Shown here: piece by piece, positions 25,983-34,037 of the stretch
Position numbering within the stretch: the stretch's first letter is position 1
Layout: each line of letters begins with the position of its first letter
Assembly (NCBI GenBank): GCA_009776805.1
Contig: WRNB01000006.1
Coordinates: forward strand, 1-39,872
Reading direction: 5' to 3'
Origin: Candidatus Bathycorpusculum grumuli
GTDB lineage: Archaea; Thermoproteota; Bathyarchaeia; Bathyarchaeales; Bathycorpusculaceae
Length of the DNA stretch: 39,872 bases
Position numbers and translations under genes: made by a program
The notes under the pieces: model-generated
Told to the model about the DNA's origin: nothing
The model's input: the letters and a program-made list of their open reading frames with translations, nothing else
Databases searched by the model: none

Positions 25983-26030
25983 TTTTTTAGGTTTGCCTAA
26001 AAATTTAGGCATATTACCACATATTTTAGG
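25983..26030. promoter_or_regulatory. DtxR/IdeR-like operator cluster
   Basis: TTAGGTTTGCCTAA (25987-26000) is an inverted repeat of TTAGG around four bases and resembles the DtxR/IdeR iron box (TTAGGTTAGCCTAA). It overlaps a second dyad, TGCCTAAA-AA-TTTAGGCA (25994-26011). A further TTTTAGG is at 26024-26030. The cluster is about 120-160 bases upstream of glyA and about 380 upstream of the SEC-C gene, so the controlled transcript is unclear; CTTTATACA near 26062 could be a rightward TATA box for an unseen short RNA. Confidence 0.5.
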
Positions 26031-26412
26031 TTACATTACAAAGAACAGTGCTTAAATCAACCCTTTATACAAACAAAACAAAAATTTTGTGAGGACTAAA
26101 AATTAAGAAAGTTGTTTTTACTGTGTTTTTTGTGAGCAAGATATGTTGTAGTGAATAATTGAGAGTAATATTGTTGTTGTAGTGTTAACTTGAAAATGAA
26201 GCAATAAAGTCTTTGAAGACGGCAAATTGTCTTCTGATCAAGTTATGAAAAACTAATTGGATGGTCGTATGGAAAAAAACACAAACAATCACCCGTCTAA
26301 AATCTCAAAAAGAATAAGTTTAATGTTTATACAACAATGACCTATACTTAACAAACATAATTAGCTACGGTCATAGATAAAACTATATACAATGAGATGC
26401 TATTTGTTATAT
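26031..26412. other. Intergenic region upstream of the SEC-C gene
   Basis: No gene is supported. A possible TATA (TTTATAC near 26061) precedes a stretch with a small hairpin GAAGAC-8-GTCTTC (26215-26234). TATATA at 26384-26389 lies about 26 bases before ATG 26413 and is the likely promoter of the next gene. Confidence 0.5.
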
Positions 26413-27288
26413 ATGAAAATTGGTCGAAATGCACTATGCCCATGTGGGAGTGGGAAAAAGTATAAGCATTGTTGCCTGTTTGGTGGTAGGAAATTGCCGG
26501 TGAAACAGAGATCAAACTTTGTAAACCCCATGGACAAAAGGATATATGATCCAGTTAACGCTATGATGATTACGAGAAGACTATTTCTAAATATACACAA
26601 ACGCCGATTGTCATCTAAACCGCATATAAAGGCCTATAAAAAAATAAGAAAACTACATGCCGAGATTTTTAAAAATATGCAAGATTATCATGAAAGTGGA
26701 AAATTTAAATGGGAAACTGACCCTAATTATGTTTCTAAACATCCACCAAGTATAGATGACTATAACGAAATTACTTTAGTTAACAGCCAGTTTGATACAA
26801 CTACTGATGTTGGAATAAACGCGTTTATGGATATTATGATTTATAAAGCTGCATCAAATATGAATTGTATTGTAGAAGAATTCATTAACAATAAACATTA
26901 TAGAAAACCTGAAAAAATAGAACTTTTACAAAGTATGTTAAAGTCTAGATTAGGCTTGTTTGAAATTATTAAAAAAGATTCAGAAGAGGGATATGTACAC
27001 ATCAGAGAAGTGTTTACAGGTCGCGAATATAAAACAACCGATATAGCACTTAGCTATGAATCAGACGATATCAACGTATATTATTATATGAGAATCATCA
27101 CTCATCAAGGAATTAGTTTTAATTCAGGAATCGCCATGCCATTTAAAAAAACAGACCCCTTTATTCAAAAATTCATCACAGAATACATACAAAACTATGA
27201 CCCACAAGACGAATTTATCAGATTCACAGAATTATACAACCAATACACTCAAAACCCAAACGAATTCCTCATAATCACAAACCACTAA
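26413..27288 (+). CDS. SEC-C zinc-motif protein of unknown function
   Basis: The N-terminus KIGRNALCPCGSGKKYKHCC is a textbook SEC-C motif (CPCGSGKKYKHCC), which binds one zinc and occurs at the C-terminus of SecA and in many stand-alone proteins. The remaining 270 residues match nothing I recognise; they are mixed alpha/beta with many Tyr, Lys and Asp and no membrane segment. ATG 26413 is chosen because the motif normally starts the protein and TATATA (26384-26389) is centred 26 bases upstream, predicting a leaderless transcript; ATG 26392 would lie before transcription starts. Total 291 residues. Confidence 0.82.
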   Translation: MKIGRNALCPCGSGKKYKHCCLFGGRKLPVKQRSNFVNPMDKRIYDPVNAMMITRRLFLNIHKRRLSSKPHIKAYKKIRKLHAEIFKNMQDYHESGKFKWETDPNYVSKHPPSIDDYNEITLVNSQFDTTTDVGINAFMDIMIYKAASNMNCIVEEFINNKHYRKPEKIELLQSMLKSRLGLFEIIKKDSEEGYVHIREVFTGREYKTTDIALSYESDDINVYYYMRIITHQGISFNSGIAMPFKKTDPFIQKFITEYIQNYDPQDEFIRFTELYNQYTQNPNEFLIITNH

Positions 27289-27301
27289 GCCAACAAACTT
27301 T

Positions 27302-27952
27302 TCATTCCTCCTGTTTTAAATTTTTAGGAACAATCCAATAATCAATAGTCCCACCCTTCACCCATTTACCACCTATACTTCTCACAATATCATTAATATC
27401 CTCCCACTCAGTTTTTAAATACTGTATTGGCTTAATAATAACATAATCATCATCCGAAGTAAACCTAAGCAACTTACGCTGCGCTTTAGTAAATTCATCT
27501 TCAAACCTACAAGTACCAATATTTGTTTCAGGTTTAGTTCCCAACGTTTTAACACCTGTACTTAAATCAATAGACGAAACTGGTTGACCCATTGACGTTG
27601 TTAACGTTTGAATCAAAGATTTTTGCGGTGTTACAATTGACGCTACAGACGTTTGCAAATCAACCATAGAATTTTTCGGCACAACATCCTGCTTTACCTT
27701 CAATGACTGTTTACTTGAAACTACCGATTGATTTGATTGCAACATTGCAACATCATGATACGGAGTAGGCACATTTTCAGGAATATCATCAAAAATATCA
27801 CTTCTAATAACTGTTATTACTTGCTTAGCAAAAACGTCATACTGTATGTTAATTAACTCTGCATCTTGTGGAAGATTATACCCTTGGGTTGAATTACCCT
27901 GCAACAAACGTATTAACTCTTCAGGCGTAAACTTTAACATTCTTTGTTTCAC
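27302..27952 (-). CDS. Uncharacterised protein with Ser/Thr/Val-rich linker
   Basis: The 216-residue product is not recognised. An N-terminal helical segment (FTPEELIRLLQGN) and a strand-rich part occupy residues 1-60. Residues 70-145 are a low-complexity Ser/Thr/Val/Gln linker. A compact C-terminal domain of about 60 residues ends NDIVRSIGGKWVKGGTIDYW, with conserved-looking Trp and Gly. GTG 27952 has GAGGG about eight bases upstream. It converges on the SEC-C gene with 13 bases between stops. The coding strand is G/T-rich. Confidence 0.7.
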   Translation of the reverse strand: MKQRMLKFTPEELIRLLQGNSTQGYNLPQDAELINIQYDVFAKQVITVIRSDIFDDIPENVPTPYHDVAMLQSNQSVVSSKQSLKVKQDVVPKNSMVDLQTSVASIVTPQKSLIQTLTTSMGQPVSSIDLSTGVKTLGTKPETNIGTCRFEDEFTKAQRKLLRFTSDDDYVIIKPIQYLKTEWEDINDIVRSIGGKWVKGGTIDYWIVPKNLKQEE

Positions 27953-28306
27953 ATCATTCCCTCACATAATTTGTACAACTACCTTGTTGTGGTATAAAAA
28001 TTATTGTATACACCAACTCACACAAACCTATACACACAAACATACACACACAAACCTATTTGCAAACAAATTTTATACAAACTTTAAAAGTATCACAGAA
28101 GAGTACACCGTCAGCGACGCACCGACGCTGGAAAAACACAAAAACACTTTCATAAAAACAAACACCAAAAACACAACCTCCACACCACCATATTTAACAC
28201 CCCAACCACAAAAACAAAACATAACTATAGATTAATTTTATCTAGAAAAACAAACTGATCAAACTCTAAGATTTTTAGAGTTCACACCAATCAGCACGTT
28301 TTTTGA
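27953..28306. other. Intergenic region with two hairpins and transposase remnant tail
   Basis: No intact gene is seen. A G+C-rich hairpin stands out at 28112-28130: CAGCGACG, loop CAC, CGACGCTG, eight pairs with one A-A mismatch, in otherwise A/C-rich sequence. A second hairpin, AACTCTAA-5-TTAGAGTT, is at 28262-28282. The right end (about 28230-28306) holds frame-shifted, stop-interrupted coding remnants of the adjacent transposase. Confidence 0.6.
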
Positions 28307-28681
28307 CTACATCACATCTTTTTTGGTCGTTTGCATGGAGCATCTTTTTTTGAAAGTTAGTCCAAGTTTTTTAAATACTTTGCTTAGTCCTGATTCTGAT
28401 ATTTTAAGGTCAAACATTTCTATAATTTCTAATAAAGTGCGATCAGGGTTTTTGTTAACTTCAGCTTTAATTTGATCTATCTGGGCCTCGCTTAATTTTG
28501 AGGGGCGACCACAATTTTCATAATTAGGCAGGTATGTGCCTGTTTTGCGGTATTGTGCCCAGAGTTTTGTTACTGTGCTTTGGCTTATGGAGAGCCATTG
28601 TGCGATGTCTGTTTCGTTTTCGTTGTTTTGTTTGTGTTTGATTATTTTTTCTCTTTCTTTGTTTGTAATTGGCTTTGGCAT
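28307..28681 (-). pseudogene. IS630-type transposase remnant (N-terminal HTH part)
   Basis: The 124 residues from ATG 28681 contain the tandem helix-turn-helix of IS630/Tc1-like transposases: ETDIAQWLSISQSTVTKLWAQYRKTG, GRPSKLSEAQIDQI, then the second winged helix ending SGLSKVFKKLGLTFKKR. The frame closes at KKDVM-stop. The expected continuation VKKRADW appears in another frame just after (28285-28306), followed by more stops. No DDE catalytic domain is found, so the element is dead. Some IS630 members use frameshifting between two frames, but the absent catalytic domain argues for decay. I found no convincing terminal inverted repeats or TA duplication. Confidence 0.8.
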
Positions 28682-29162
28682 AATATCATAATTCACAAGC
28701 ATGTAGTAAAACTTTTTGCATGTTACTATACTGTGGAAAATAGTCAAAAAACTCGATACCAACACATACTGCTCAATTTTTGCCAACATATAATAAAACA
28801 CTATAGTTATTATAGTAAAACTTGGCTTAACAGTTTTATATTTAGCAACCACACGAGCTCAACTATCATCAAACCTTGACACAGTCAACATTAATAACAA
28901 CAAAATCCCATATTTTCGACCCAAACACACCATCTACATCTCTTAATTACCTATTTAATTTTTAAAGTGAAAAAGAAGAGGTGATTAATTTTTAAATTTA
29001 CTTTTCGGTTGCGATTGTACAATCAAGCTTTGCTTGTAATTTTTCTAAATCAGTTTTGGGTTTTTTGTTTTTTCGGCATCAAAAATCGTGTAACAGGTAA
29101 AATTGTCAGGGTATCACTTGGGTTTATGTGTGTGTTTGAAGTGTGGTGCTTAAATTTGAAAG
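28682..29162. other. A+T-rich intergenic region
   Basis: I see no supported gene. Near-repeats TGTAGTAAAACT (28702-28713) and TATAGTAAAACT (28811-28822) may be ends or debris of the IS630 element. A possible ribosome-binding site AGAGGTGA near 28976 leads to no open frame. Confidence 0.5.
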
Positions 29163-29351
29163 TTATGGGGGTATTTTGCCTATGTAGTTTGTTTGTGTGG
29201 CTCTTAGGCATAATGCTAAGATTAGAGTGATAAATACGCCTGTAAAGGCTGATTCTTTAAGTGGCATCACATGTAACAGTGTTGTCATCACTAACGGAAC
29301 TAATACTGCAGGCAAAAATACTATAAAACCCATCAGATCCCATATCGACAT
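29163..29351 (-). CDS. Small two-helix membrane protein
   Basis: The 62-residue product has two predicted transmembrane helices, about residues 7-28 (GFIVFLPAVLVPLVMTTLLH) and 36-50 (TGVFITLILALCL), joined by a short polar loop with Lys-Glu, and a polar tail TQTNYIGKIPP. ATG 29351 is preceded by GGTGAT at suitable distance, which supports a real gene. I do not recognise a family. It lies upstream of nothing obvious and is separated from nrdG by 104 bases. Confidence 0.55.
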   Translation of the reverse strand: MSIWDLMGFIVFLPAVLVPLVMTTLLHVMPLKESAFTGVFITLILALCLRATQTNYIGKIPP

Positions 29352-29455
29352 ATCATCACCAATAAATCCAAATTTTTTATTTCTTTTTTTTAAAAAATAG
29401 AAAGGGTTATATTTTCAAAGTTTATGTTTAGAGTTTTTGTAGTGTGGAAAAAGTT

Positions 29456-30133
29456 TTAGGTGCGTAATATTGTTTTTTCTGTGTATTTGTTTAGTGTTTC
29501 TGCGAATTCTGTTATGGTTTCTTGTGCGTAAACGGGTAGTGTTTGGTAATGTTTATCTATGGTGTTTTCTGGGATGAATTGTTGGAGTGCATGTGTTTTA
29601 GAGCCTTTGGTTAATTCGCCTATGTTGATTATGTCTTGTAGGGTGACAAGTTCAGGGACAAGGGTTGTGCGGAATTCGTGTGTAATATTATTTGTTTTTA
29701 GTAAGTTTATACTTTTTTGTAGATTGTCTGTGTTTTGTGCACCTAATTGTTTATATTTTTCCAGGCTGGTTTTAACATCTACAGCTATGTAGTCTGTATA
29801 GTTAAGACATTCTTTAAGTGTTTCTGGATAGAATCCGTTAGTGTCTAATTTTACTGAAAAGCCATGTTCTTTTAGTTTAGCAAGAAATTTAGGTAATTCT
29901 TTGTGCATGCATGGTTCTCCGCCTGTTACAACTACTGCGTTAATGTATTTTTTTCGTTTTTCTAAAATTTCTAAGGCGGTAGTTTCTTGTAGAAATGGTG
30001 GTTGTGGATCAGTGGCGATTTTCCAGTTGTAGCAGTAGGGACAGCGTAGATTGCAGCCTGGCGTGAATAGTATACTTGCTACTTTGTCTGGGTAATCAAG
30101 TAGACTTGTTTTTTGTAGCCCGCTGAACTTCAT
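29456..30133 (-). CDS. nrdG: Anaerobic ribonucleotide reductase activating protein (radical SAM)
   Basis: NrdG uses a radical-SAM cluster to generate the glycyl radical on NrdD. The 225-residue protein begins MKFSGLQKTSLLDYPDKVAS and has the CxxxCxxC cluster at C27, C31 and C34 (CNLRCPYC), then VTGGEPCM (about 61-68). The longer archaeal-type form, with the KLDTNGFYPE segment, is typical of the Pfl-activase-like subgroup paired with NrdD. An in-frame start 35 residues upstream would overlap the nrdD stop and adds a His-rich string outside the family, so ATG 30133 is used. It is the third gene of nrdR-nrdD-nrdG, 14 bases after nrdD. Confidence 0.95.
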   Translation of the reverse strand: MKFSGLQKTSLLDYPDKVASILFTPGCNLRCPYCYNWKIATDPQPPFLQETTALEILEKRKKYINAVVVTGGEPCMHKELPKFLAKLKEHGFSVKLDTNGFYPETLKECLNYTDYIAVDVKTSLEKYKQLGAQNTDNLQKSINLLKTNNITHEFRTTLVPELVTLQDIINIGELTKGSKTHALQQFIPENTIDKHYQTLPVYAQETITEFAETLNKYTEKTILRT

Positions 30134-30147
30134 TTTTTGGTTTTCAC

Positions 30148-32277
30148 CTATTGTTGTATGAGAGGGATAGTGGTGATGGTGTTTGATTTGTCGAAGGTTT
30201 TTCGTATGGTGAATTCTGCTTGTTTTCCGTTGTTCCATTGATCTACTGGGCGTAGGTAGCCGACGACGCGGCTATAGACTTCGCTGTATGCGCCGCATGT
30301 TGGGCAGTGTTTGTGTTCGCCTGTGTTGTAGCCGTGGTTGGGGCAAATGCTAAAAGTGGGTGTTAGGGTGAAGTATGGGATGTTTGTGTTTTCGGCTACT
30401 TTTTTGGTTAGTTCTGCTGCTGATTTCCATGATGGTAGGCGTTCGCCTAGGAATATGTGGAAGTTTGTTCCGCCGGTGTATAGTGTTTGTAATGTGTTTT
30501 GGTGTTCTAGGGCTTCAAAGAGGTCGCCTGCAAAGTCTACGGGTAGTTGTGAGGAGTTGGTGTAGAATGGTTCAGCGTTTTGTGTTTGGATGTGTTTTTG
30601 GTTGGCAAAGATTATGTTGCGGTAGCGTTTTTGGTCGATGCGTGCTAGGCGGTATGCTGTGCCTTCTGCGGGGGTGGCTTCTAGGTTGTATATGTCGCCT
30701 GTTTCTTTTTGGTATTCGCTTATGCGTTCTCGCATGTATGTGAGTATTTTTACTGCGAATGTTTGTCCGTCTTTAGAGGCGATGTTTTGGCCAAGTAAGT
30801 TGAGGATTGCTTCGTTTATGCCTACGATGCCGATTGTTGAGAAATGGTTTTTCCAGTAATTGTTGTATCTTTCTTTTACGTTGCGTAGGTATCGTCTGGA
30901 GTATGGGTATAGGCCTTTTTCTGTAAAGTCTTCAAGTACTTTGCGTTTAAGTTCTAGGCTGTCTTGGGCGGTGTCCATTAGGGTGCCTAGTTTTTCGAAG
31001 AATTCGTCTTCGTTTTTTGAGAGGTAGCCTGCTCTTGGAATGTTTAGTGTAACTACGCCTATGCTGCCTGTTAGGGGGTTTGCGCCAAAGAAGCCTCCGC
31101 CTCGTTTTCGTAATTCTCTGTTGTCAATGCGGAGTCGGCAGCACATGCTGCGGACGTCTTCGGGTTTTAGGTCACTGTTTATAAAGTTGCTAAAGTTTGG
31201 TACGCCGTATTTGGCTGTGACTTCAAATATTGCTTGTGAAACAGGTGAGTCCCAATCGAAGTCTTTGGTGATGTTGTATGTTGGGATTGGGAAAGTGAAT
31301 ACTCTGCCTTTTGAGTCTCCTTTGGACATTACTTGGGCGAATGCTATGTTGAGCATTTCCATTTCTTTAGTCATGTCGCCGTAGGTGTCTTTTGTTATTG
31401 CTCCGTTGTAAATGACGGCTTCGTTTTTCATAAATTCTGGGATTGTTAGGTCTAATGTGAGGTTGGTGAAGGGTGTTTGGAAGCCTACGCGTGTGGGGAC
31501 GTTCATGTTGAAAAAGAATTCTTGTAGAGCTTGGGTTACGTCTTTTTGGGTTAAATTGTCGTAGCGTATGAATGGTGCTAGATAGGTGTCAAAGTTGCTA
31601 AATGCTTGTGCGCCTGCTGCTTCTCCTTGGAGTGTGTAGAAAAAGTTTACGATTTGTCCCAGTGCGGTGCGGAAGTGTTTGGCTGGTTTGCTTTCGATTT
31701 TTCCTGATACGCCTCCAAATCCTGATAATAGTAGGTCGCTTATGTCCCAGCCGACACAGTATGGTCCTAGAACGCCAAGGTCGTGGATGTGTATGTCGCC
31801 TGAAAAGTGTGCGTTGGCAATGTTTTCGGGGTAGATGCGGCCTATCCAGTATTTGGCAATTACTGTGGATGAGAGGTAATTGTTTAAGCCTTGTAGGGAG
31901 TAGCTCATGTTGCTGTTTTCTTTTACACGCCAGTCTTCTACTTCGAGGTATTGGTCAACAAGGTCAGCTGAGCTTAGTAGTGCGGCTAATTCGCGCATGT
32001 CGTTGTGTTGTTTGCGGTAGAGGATGTAGGCTTTTGCGGTAGATGCGTTGCCGTTTTCTATTAATTGCTTTTCGACGGTATCTTGTACTTCTTCTACAGT
32101 AGGTACACCGTCATCTCCATACTGTTTGTTTAATGCAATTACTACTGCGTCGCTGACGCGTTTAGCTTGTTCTTTATCTTTGCCGCCTACAGCTTTGGCA
32201 GCTTTCCAAATAGCTTGAGTAATTCGTTCTTGGTCAAAGGGTTCTAATTTACTGTCACGTTTTAATACAAACTTCAT
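30148..32277 (-). CDS. nrdD: Anaerobic ribonucleoside-triphosphate reductase (class III)
   Basis: NrdD reduces ribonucleoside triphosphates to deoxyribonucleotides under anoxic conditions with a glycyl radical. The 709-residue protein has an N-terminal ATP-cone (about 1-90) for allosteric control, the ten-stranded barrel region with NPLTGSIGVVTLNIPR, a C-terminal zinc site of four cysteines in CPNHG and CPTCG, and the glycyl-radical segment RVVGYLRPVDQWNNGKQAEF near residue 670. Length is normal. The start overlaps the nrdR stop by one base (TAATG). No NrdA/B or NrdJ is seen here, consistent with strict anaerobic life. Confidence 0.97.
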   Translation of the reverse strand: MKFVLKRDSKLEPFDQERITQAIWKAAKAVGGKDKEQAKRVSDAVVIALNKQYGDDGVPTVEEVQDTVEKQLIENGNASTAKAYILYRKQHNDMRELAALLSSADLVDQYLEVEDWRVKENSNMSYSLQGLNNYLSSTVIAKYWIGRIYPENIANAHFSGDIHIHDLGVLGPYCVGWDISDLLLSGFGGVSGKIESKPAKHFRTALGQIVNFFYTLQGEAAGAQAFSNFDTYLAPFIRYDNLTQKDVTQALQEFFFNMNVPTRVGFQTPFTNLTLDLTIPEFMKNEAVIYNGAITKDTYGDMTKEMEMLNIAFAQVMSKGDSKGRVFTFPIPTYNITKDFDWDSPVSQAIFEVTAKYGVPNFSNFINSDLKPEDVRSMCCRLRIDNRELRKRGGGFFGANPLTGSIGVVTLNIPRAGYLSKNEDEFFEKLGTLMDTAQDSLELKRKVLEDFTEKGLYPYSRRYLRNVKERYNNYWKNHFSTIGIVGINEAILNLLGQNIASKDGQTFAVKILTYMRERISEYQKETGDIYNLEATPAEGTAYRLARIDQKRYRNIIFANQKHIQTQNAEPFYTNSSQLPVDFAGDLFEALEHQNTLQTLYTGGTNFHIFLGERLPSWKSAAELTKKVAENTNIPYFTLTPTFSICPNHGYNTGEHKHCPTCGAYSEVYSRVVGYLRPVDQWNNGKQAEFTIRKTFDKSNTITTIPLIQQ

Positions 32278-32723
32278 TATTTTTCCACTTCCATAAGTAA
32301 TCGTCCGAAATCTTCGGGTTCTTCAAATTTTTTGTATACAGATGCAAATCTAATGTATACTATGCGGTCCATGGTTTTGAGGTGTTTCATGATTAAATCT
32401 CCAATTTCTTGTGTTGTGACTTCTTCTGTGTCTTTCATCATTAAATCTTGTCGTATTTGTCCTGCTAGCTCGTTTATTTGAGCCATAGTTACAGGTCTTT
32501 TTTCGCTTGCTTTTTGTATGCCGCGAATTATTTTGTTTACATCGAAGCGTTCGAGTTTTCCGTCTTTTTTGCGTACCATTAATTCGATTGTTTCAACGTA
32601 TTCGTAAGTTGTGAAGCGTTTGTTGCAGTTTACGCATTCTCTTCGTCTTCGTGTAGTGTTATCTGGTGAATCTCGTGTTTCTAATGTTTTAACATTTTCA
32701 GAGTTGCAATACGGACATTTCAT
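32277..32723 (-). CDS. nrdR: Transcriptional repressor NrdR
   Basis: NrdR is a zinc-ribbon plus ATP-cone repressor that senses ATP/dATP and binds paired NrdR boxes before ribonucleotide reductase genes. The 148-residue protein starts MKCPYCNS and has the second CVNC pair (zinc ribbon, residues 1-35), the RRRRECVNCNKRFTTYE signature, and an ATP-cone (about 48-135). ATG 32723 is the family start; three upstream residues are possible. NrdR is nearly universal in bacteria but patchy in archaea. Its place at the head of the nrdD operon, with candidate boxes upstream, suggests autoregulation. Confidence 0.95.
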   Translation of the reverse strand: MKCPYCNSENVKTLETRDSPDNTTRRRRECVNCNKRFTTYEYVETIELMVRKKDGKLERFDVNKIIRGIQKASEKRPVTMAQINELAGQIRQDLMMKDTEEVTTQEIGDLIMKHLKTMDRIVYIRFASVYKKFEEPEDFGRLLMEVEK

Positions 32724-32736
32724 GAATCTCACACAA

Positions 32737-32796
32737 ACTGGTTGTTTAGTGTTAACAGATTATTATATTACACTATGCATAGCGCATATTTAAAGA
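32737..32796 (-). promoter_or_regulatory. nrd operon promoter with two candidate NrdR boxes
   Basis: ACACTATGCATAGCGC (32770-32785) matches the bacterial NrdR-box consensus ACACWATATATWGTGT at 12 of 16 positions and has a perfect CTATGCATAG core. A weaker site, ACACTAAACAACCAGT on the minus strand (32752-32737), matches at 10 of 16. The centres are 33 bases apart, three helical turns, close to the spacing of known paired boxes. CTTTAAATAT (32795-32786) is a TATA candidate predicting transcription near 32768, inside the first box. Confidence 0.6.
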
Positions 32797-32953
32797 ATTT
32801 ACACATAAAATCTAAAATAACCCCTAAACCACCCAAACACTAATCCATAAAAATATACAGATTCAACGAAAACAAAAAGCCATAAAAACGCCCAATTAAC
32901 CCAAACAACCCACATATCCAAAAAATTACATACTATAAAATTCAAACAAACAA

Positions 32954-33181
32954 TCACACAGGACGCACAATCAAATAACCCTTATCAATCAACCAATGAT
33001 GAAAACAATAAGCAGAAAACAAACAACCAGACACACAAACCTTACGAACCGCCTCATACTCCACAGAACCCTCAACCAAACCATTCAACTCCACCTGAAC
33101 ACTACACTTTACATCATTACAAAACTCCCTACGCCCATACCCAACAAAACCATCCAACAACAATTCACCAACAACCAACAA
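32954..33181 (-). CDS. Small Cys/His-rich protein, unknown function
   Basis: The 75-residue product contains FCNDVKC, then VCVSGCLFSAYCFHHWLI and a conserved-looking end DKGYLIVRP. Five cysteines and two histidines could form a zinc or metal site. The mix of charged residues argues against a composition artefact, although the coding strand is G/T-rich in a region where such frames appear by chance. The start (TTG 33181, or a TTG a few codons later after GGTGA) is weak. It lies 57 bases downstream of dph6 on the same strand. Confidence 0.55.
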   Translation of the reverse strand: MLVVGELLLDGFVGYGRREFCNDVKCSVQVELNGLVEGSVEYEAVRKVCVSGCLFSAYCFHHWLIDKGYLIVRPV

Positions 33182-33238
33182 ACCAAAACAAACATATAAA
33201 CATTATACCAAACAAAAACCCAGCCAAAAACAAAACAC

Positions 33239-33919
33239 CTACTTCACCACCAAAACTGCACGCTTAATCACATAAACCCCCGAAGTACGATCCCACACCA
33301 CCTCAAAATCCAAAACTTCAACCCGCTGCCTAAACAACGGCGCATCCAAAACAGTAGTCTCAATTTCACCCCCCTCCCCAGACACACTAATACCATACTT
33401 CTCCGACAACACTAAAAGCCGCCCAAACAAATCCCTATCCAACAACCTACCCAACCACGAAACATCCAACGGATAAGCAAACACACCCGAAATAACCACA
33501 CTAAACTTACACTCAAACAACCTCTCCAACAACGCCTTTTGACCAAACTTCCACAACGGATTAAAACACACCAAACCCAAACCATCACAAATCCTCTGAA
33601 CCCTACTCACCTGATACACCGACTCAACCGCACCAGTAACCACACCCTCAATACCAAACAAAACCTTAGCCTGCAAAATAGCCCGCTCCAAATCAACAAG
33701 CTCCTCCTCCTTACACCCCTCCGTAACCACCGAAACCAACGGCAACCCCAAAGCCTGAGCCTGCAACACAGTAACATCCACATTAGGCGTATGAAACATA
33801 TAACTCTCCTTATTCTTCGAAACAACAGTAATCAAACAAACAACCTGCCCCTTTTCAGCAGCCAAATGTAAAGCAAGCGTAGAATCCTTGCCACCTGAAA
33901 ACAACACACCAAATCTCAT
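33239..33919 (-). CDS. dph6: Dph6-like ATP-pyrophosphatase (diphthine-ammonia ligase family)
   Basis: Dph6 carries out the last step of diphthamide formation on elongation factor 2, amidating diphthine with ATP. The 226-residue protein has the PP-loop SGGKDST (8-14) and the family's later GVVTGAVES and SGEGGEIETTVLDAPLF (about 183-200). It corresponds to the archaeal stand-alone ATP-binding domain form. ATG 33919 is about 27 bases from TATATA (33944-33949) and has no ribosome-binding site, so the transcript is probably leaderless. Substrate assignment rests on family membership; related PP-loop proteins can have other substrates. Confidence 0.88.
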   Translation of the reverse strand: MRFGVLFSGGKDSTLALHLAAEKGQVVCLITVVSKNKESYMFHTPNVDVTVLQAQALGLPLVSVVTEGCKEEELVDLERAILQAKVLFGIEGVVTGAVESVYQVSRVQRICDGLGLVCFNPLWKFGQKALLERLFECKFSVVISGVFAYPLDVSWLGRLLDRDLFGRLLVLSEKYGISVSGEGGEIETTVLDAPLFRQRVEVLDFEVVWDRTSGVYVIKRAVLVVK

Positions 33920-33942
33920 ACAAAAACACTACAAATAAACTT

Positions 33943-33951
33943 GTATATACA
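33943..33951 (-). promoter_or_regulatory. dph6 TATA box
   Basis: TGTATATACA is centred about 27 bases from the dph6 start codon. Being symmetric, it could also fire rightward, but XPB begins about 90 bases away. Confidence 0.5.
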
Positions 33952-34037
33952 CCTTAAGCTACTTTAACCAACATTTTTGTCCCATTACATAACTATTTTA
34001 GCGTAAGTTTATTGATGACACTTGAACTATTTGATAT

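Noticed and set aside
26215-26237. Possible C/D-box guide RNA (AATGAAG and CTGA near a hairpin)
   Set aside because: Box C is degenerate and the internal D-prime/C-prime pair is missing.
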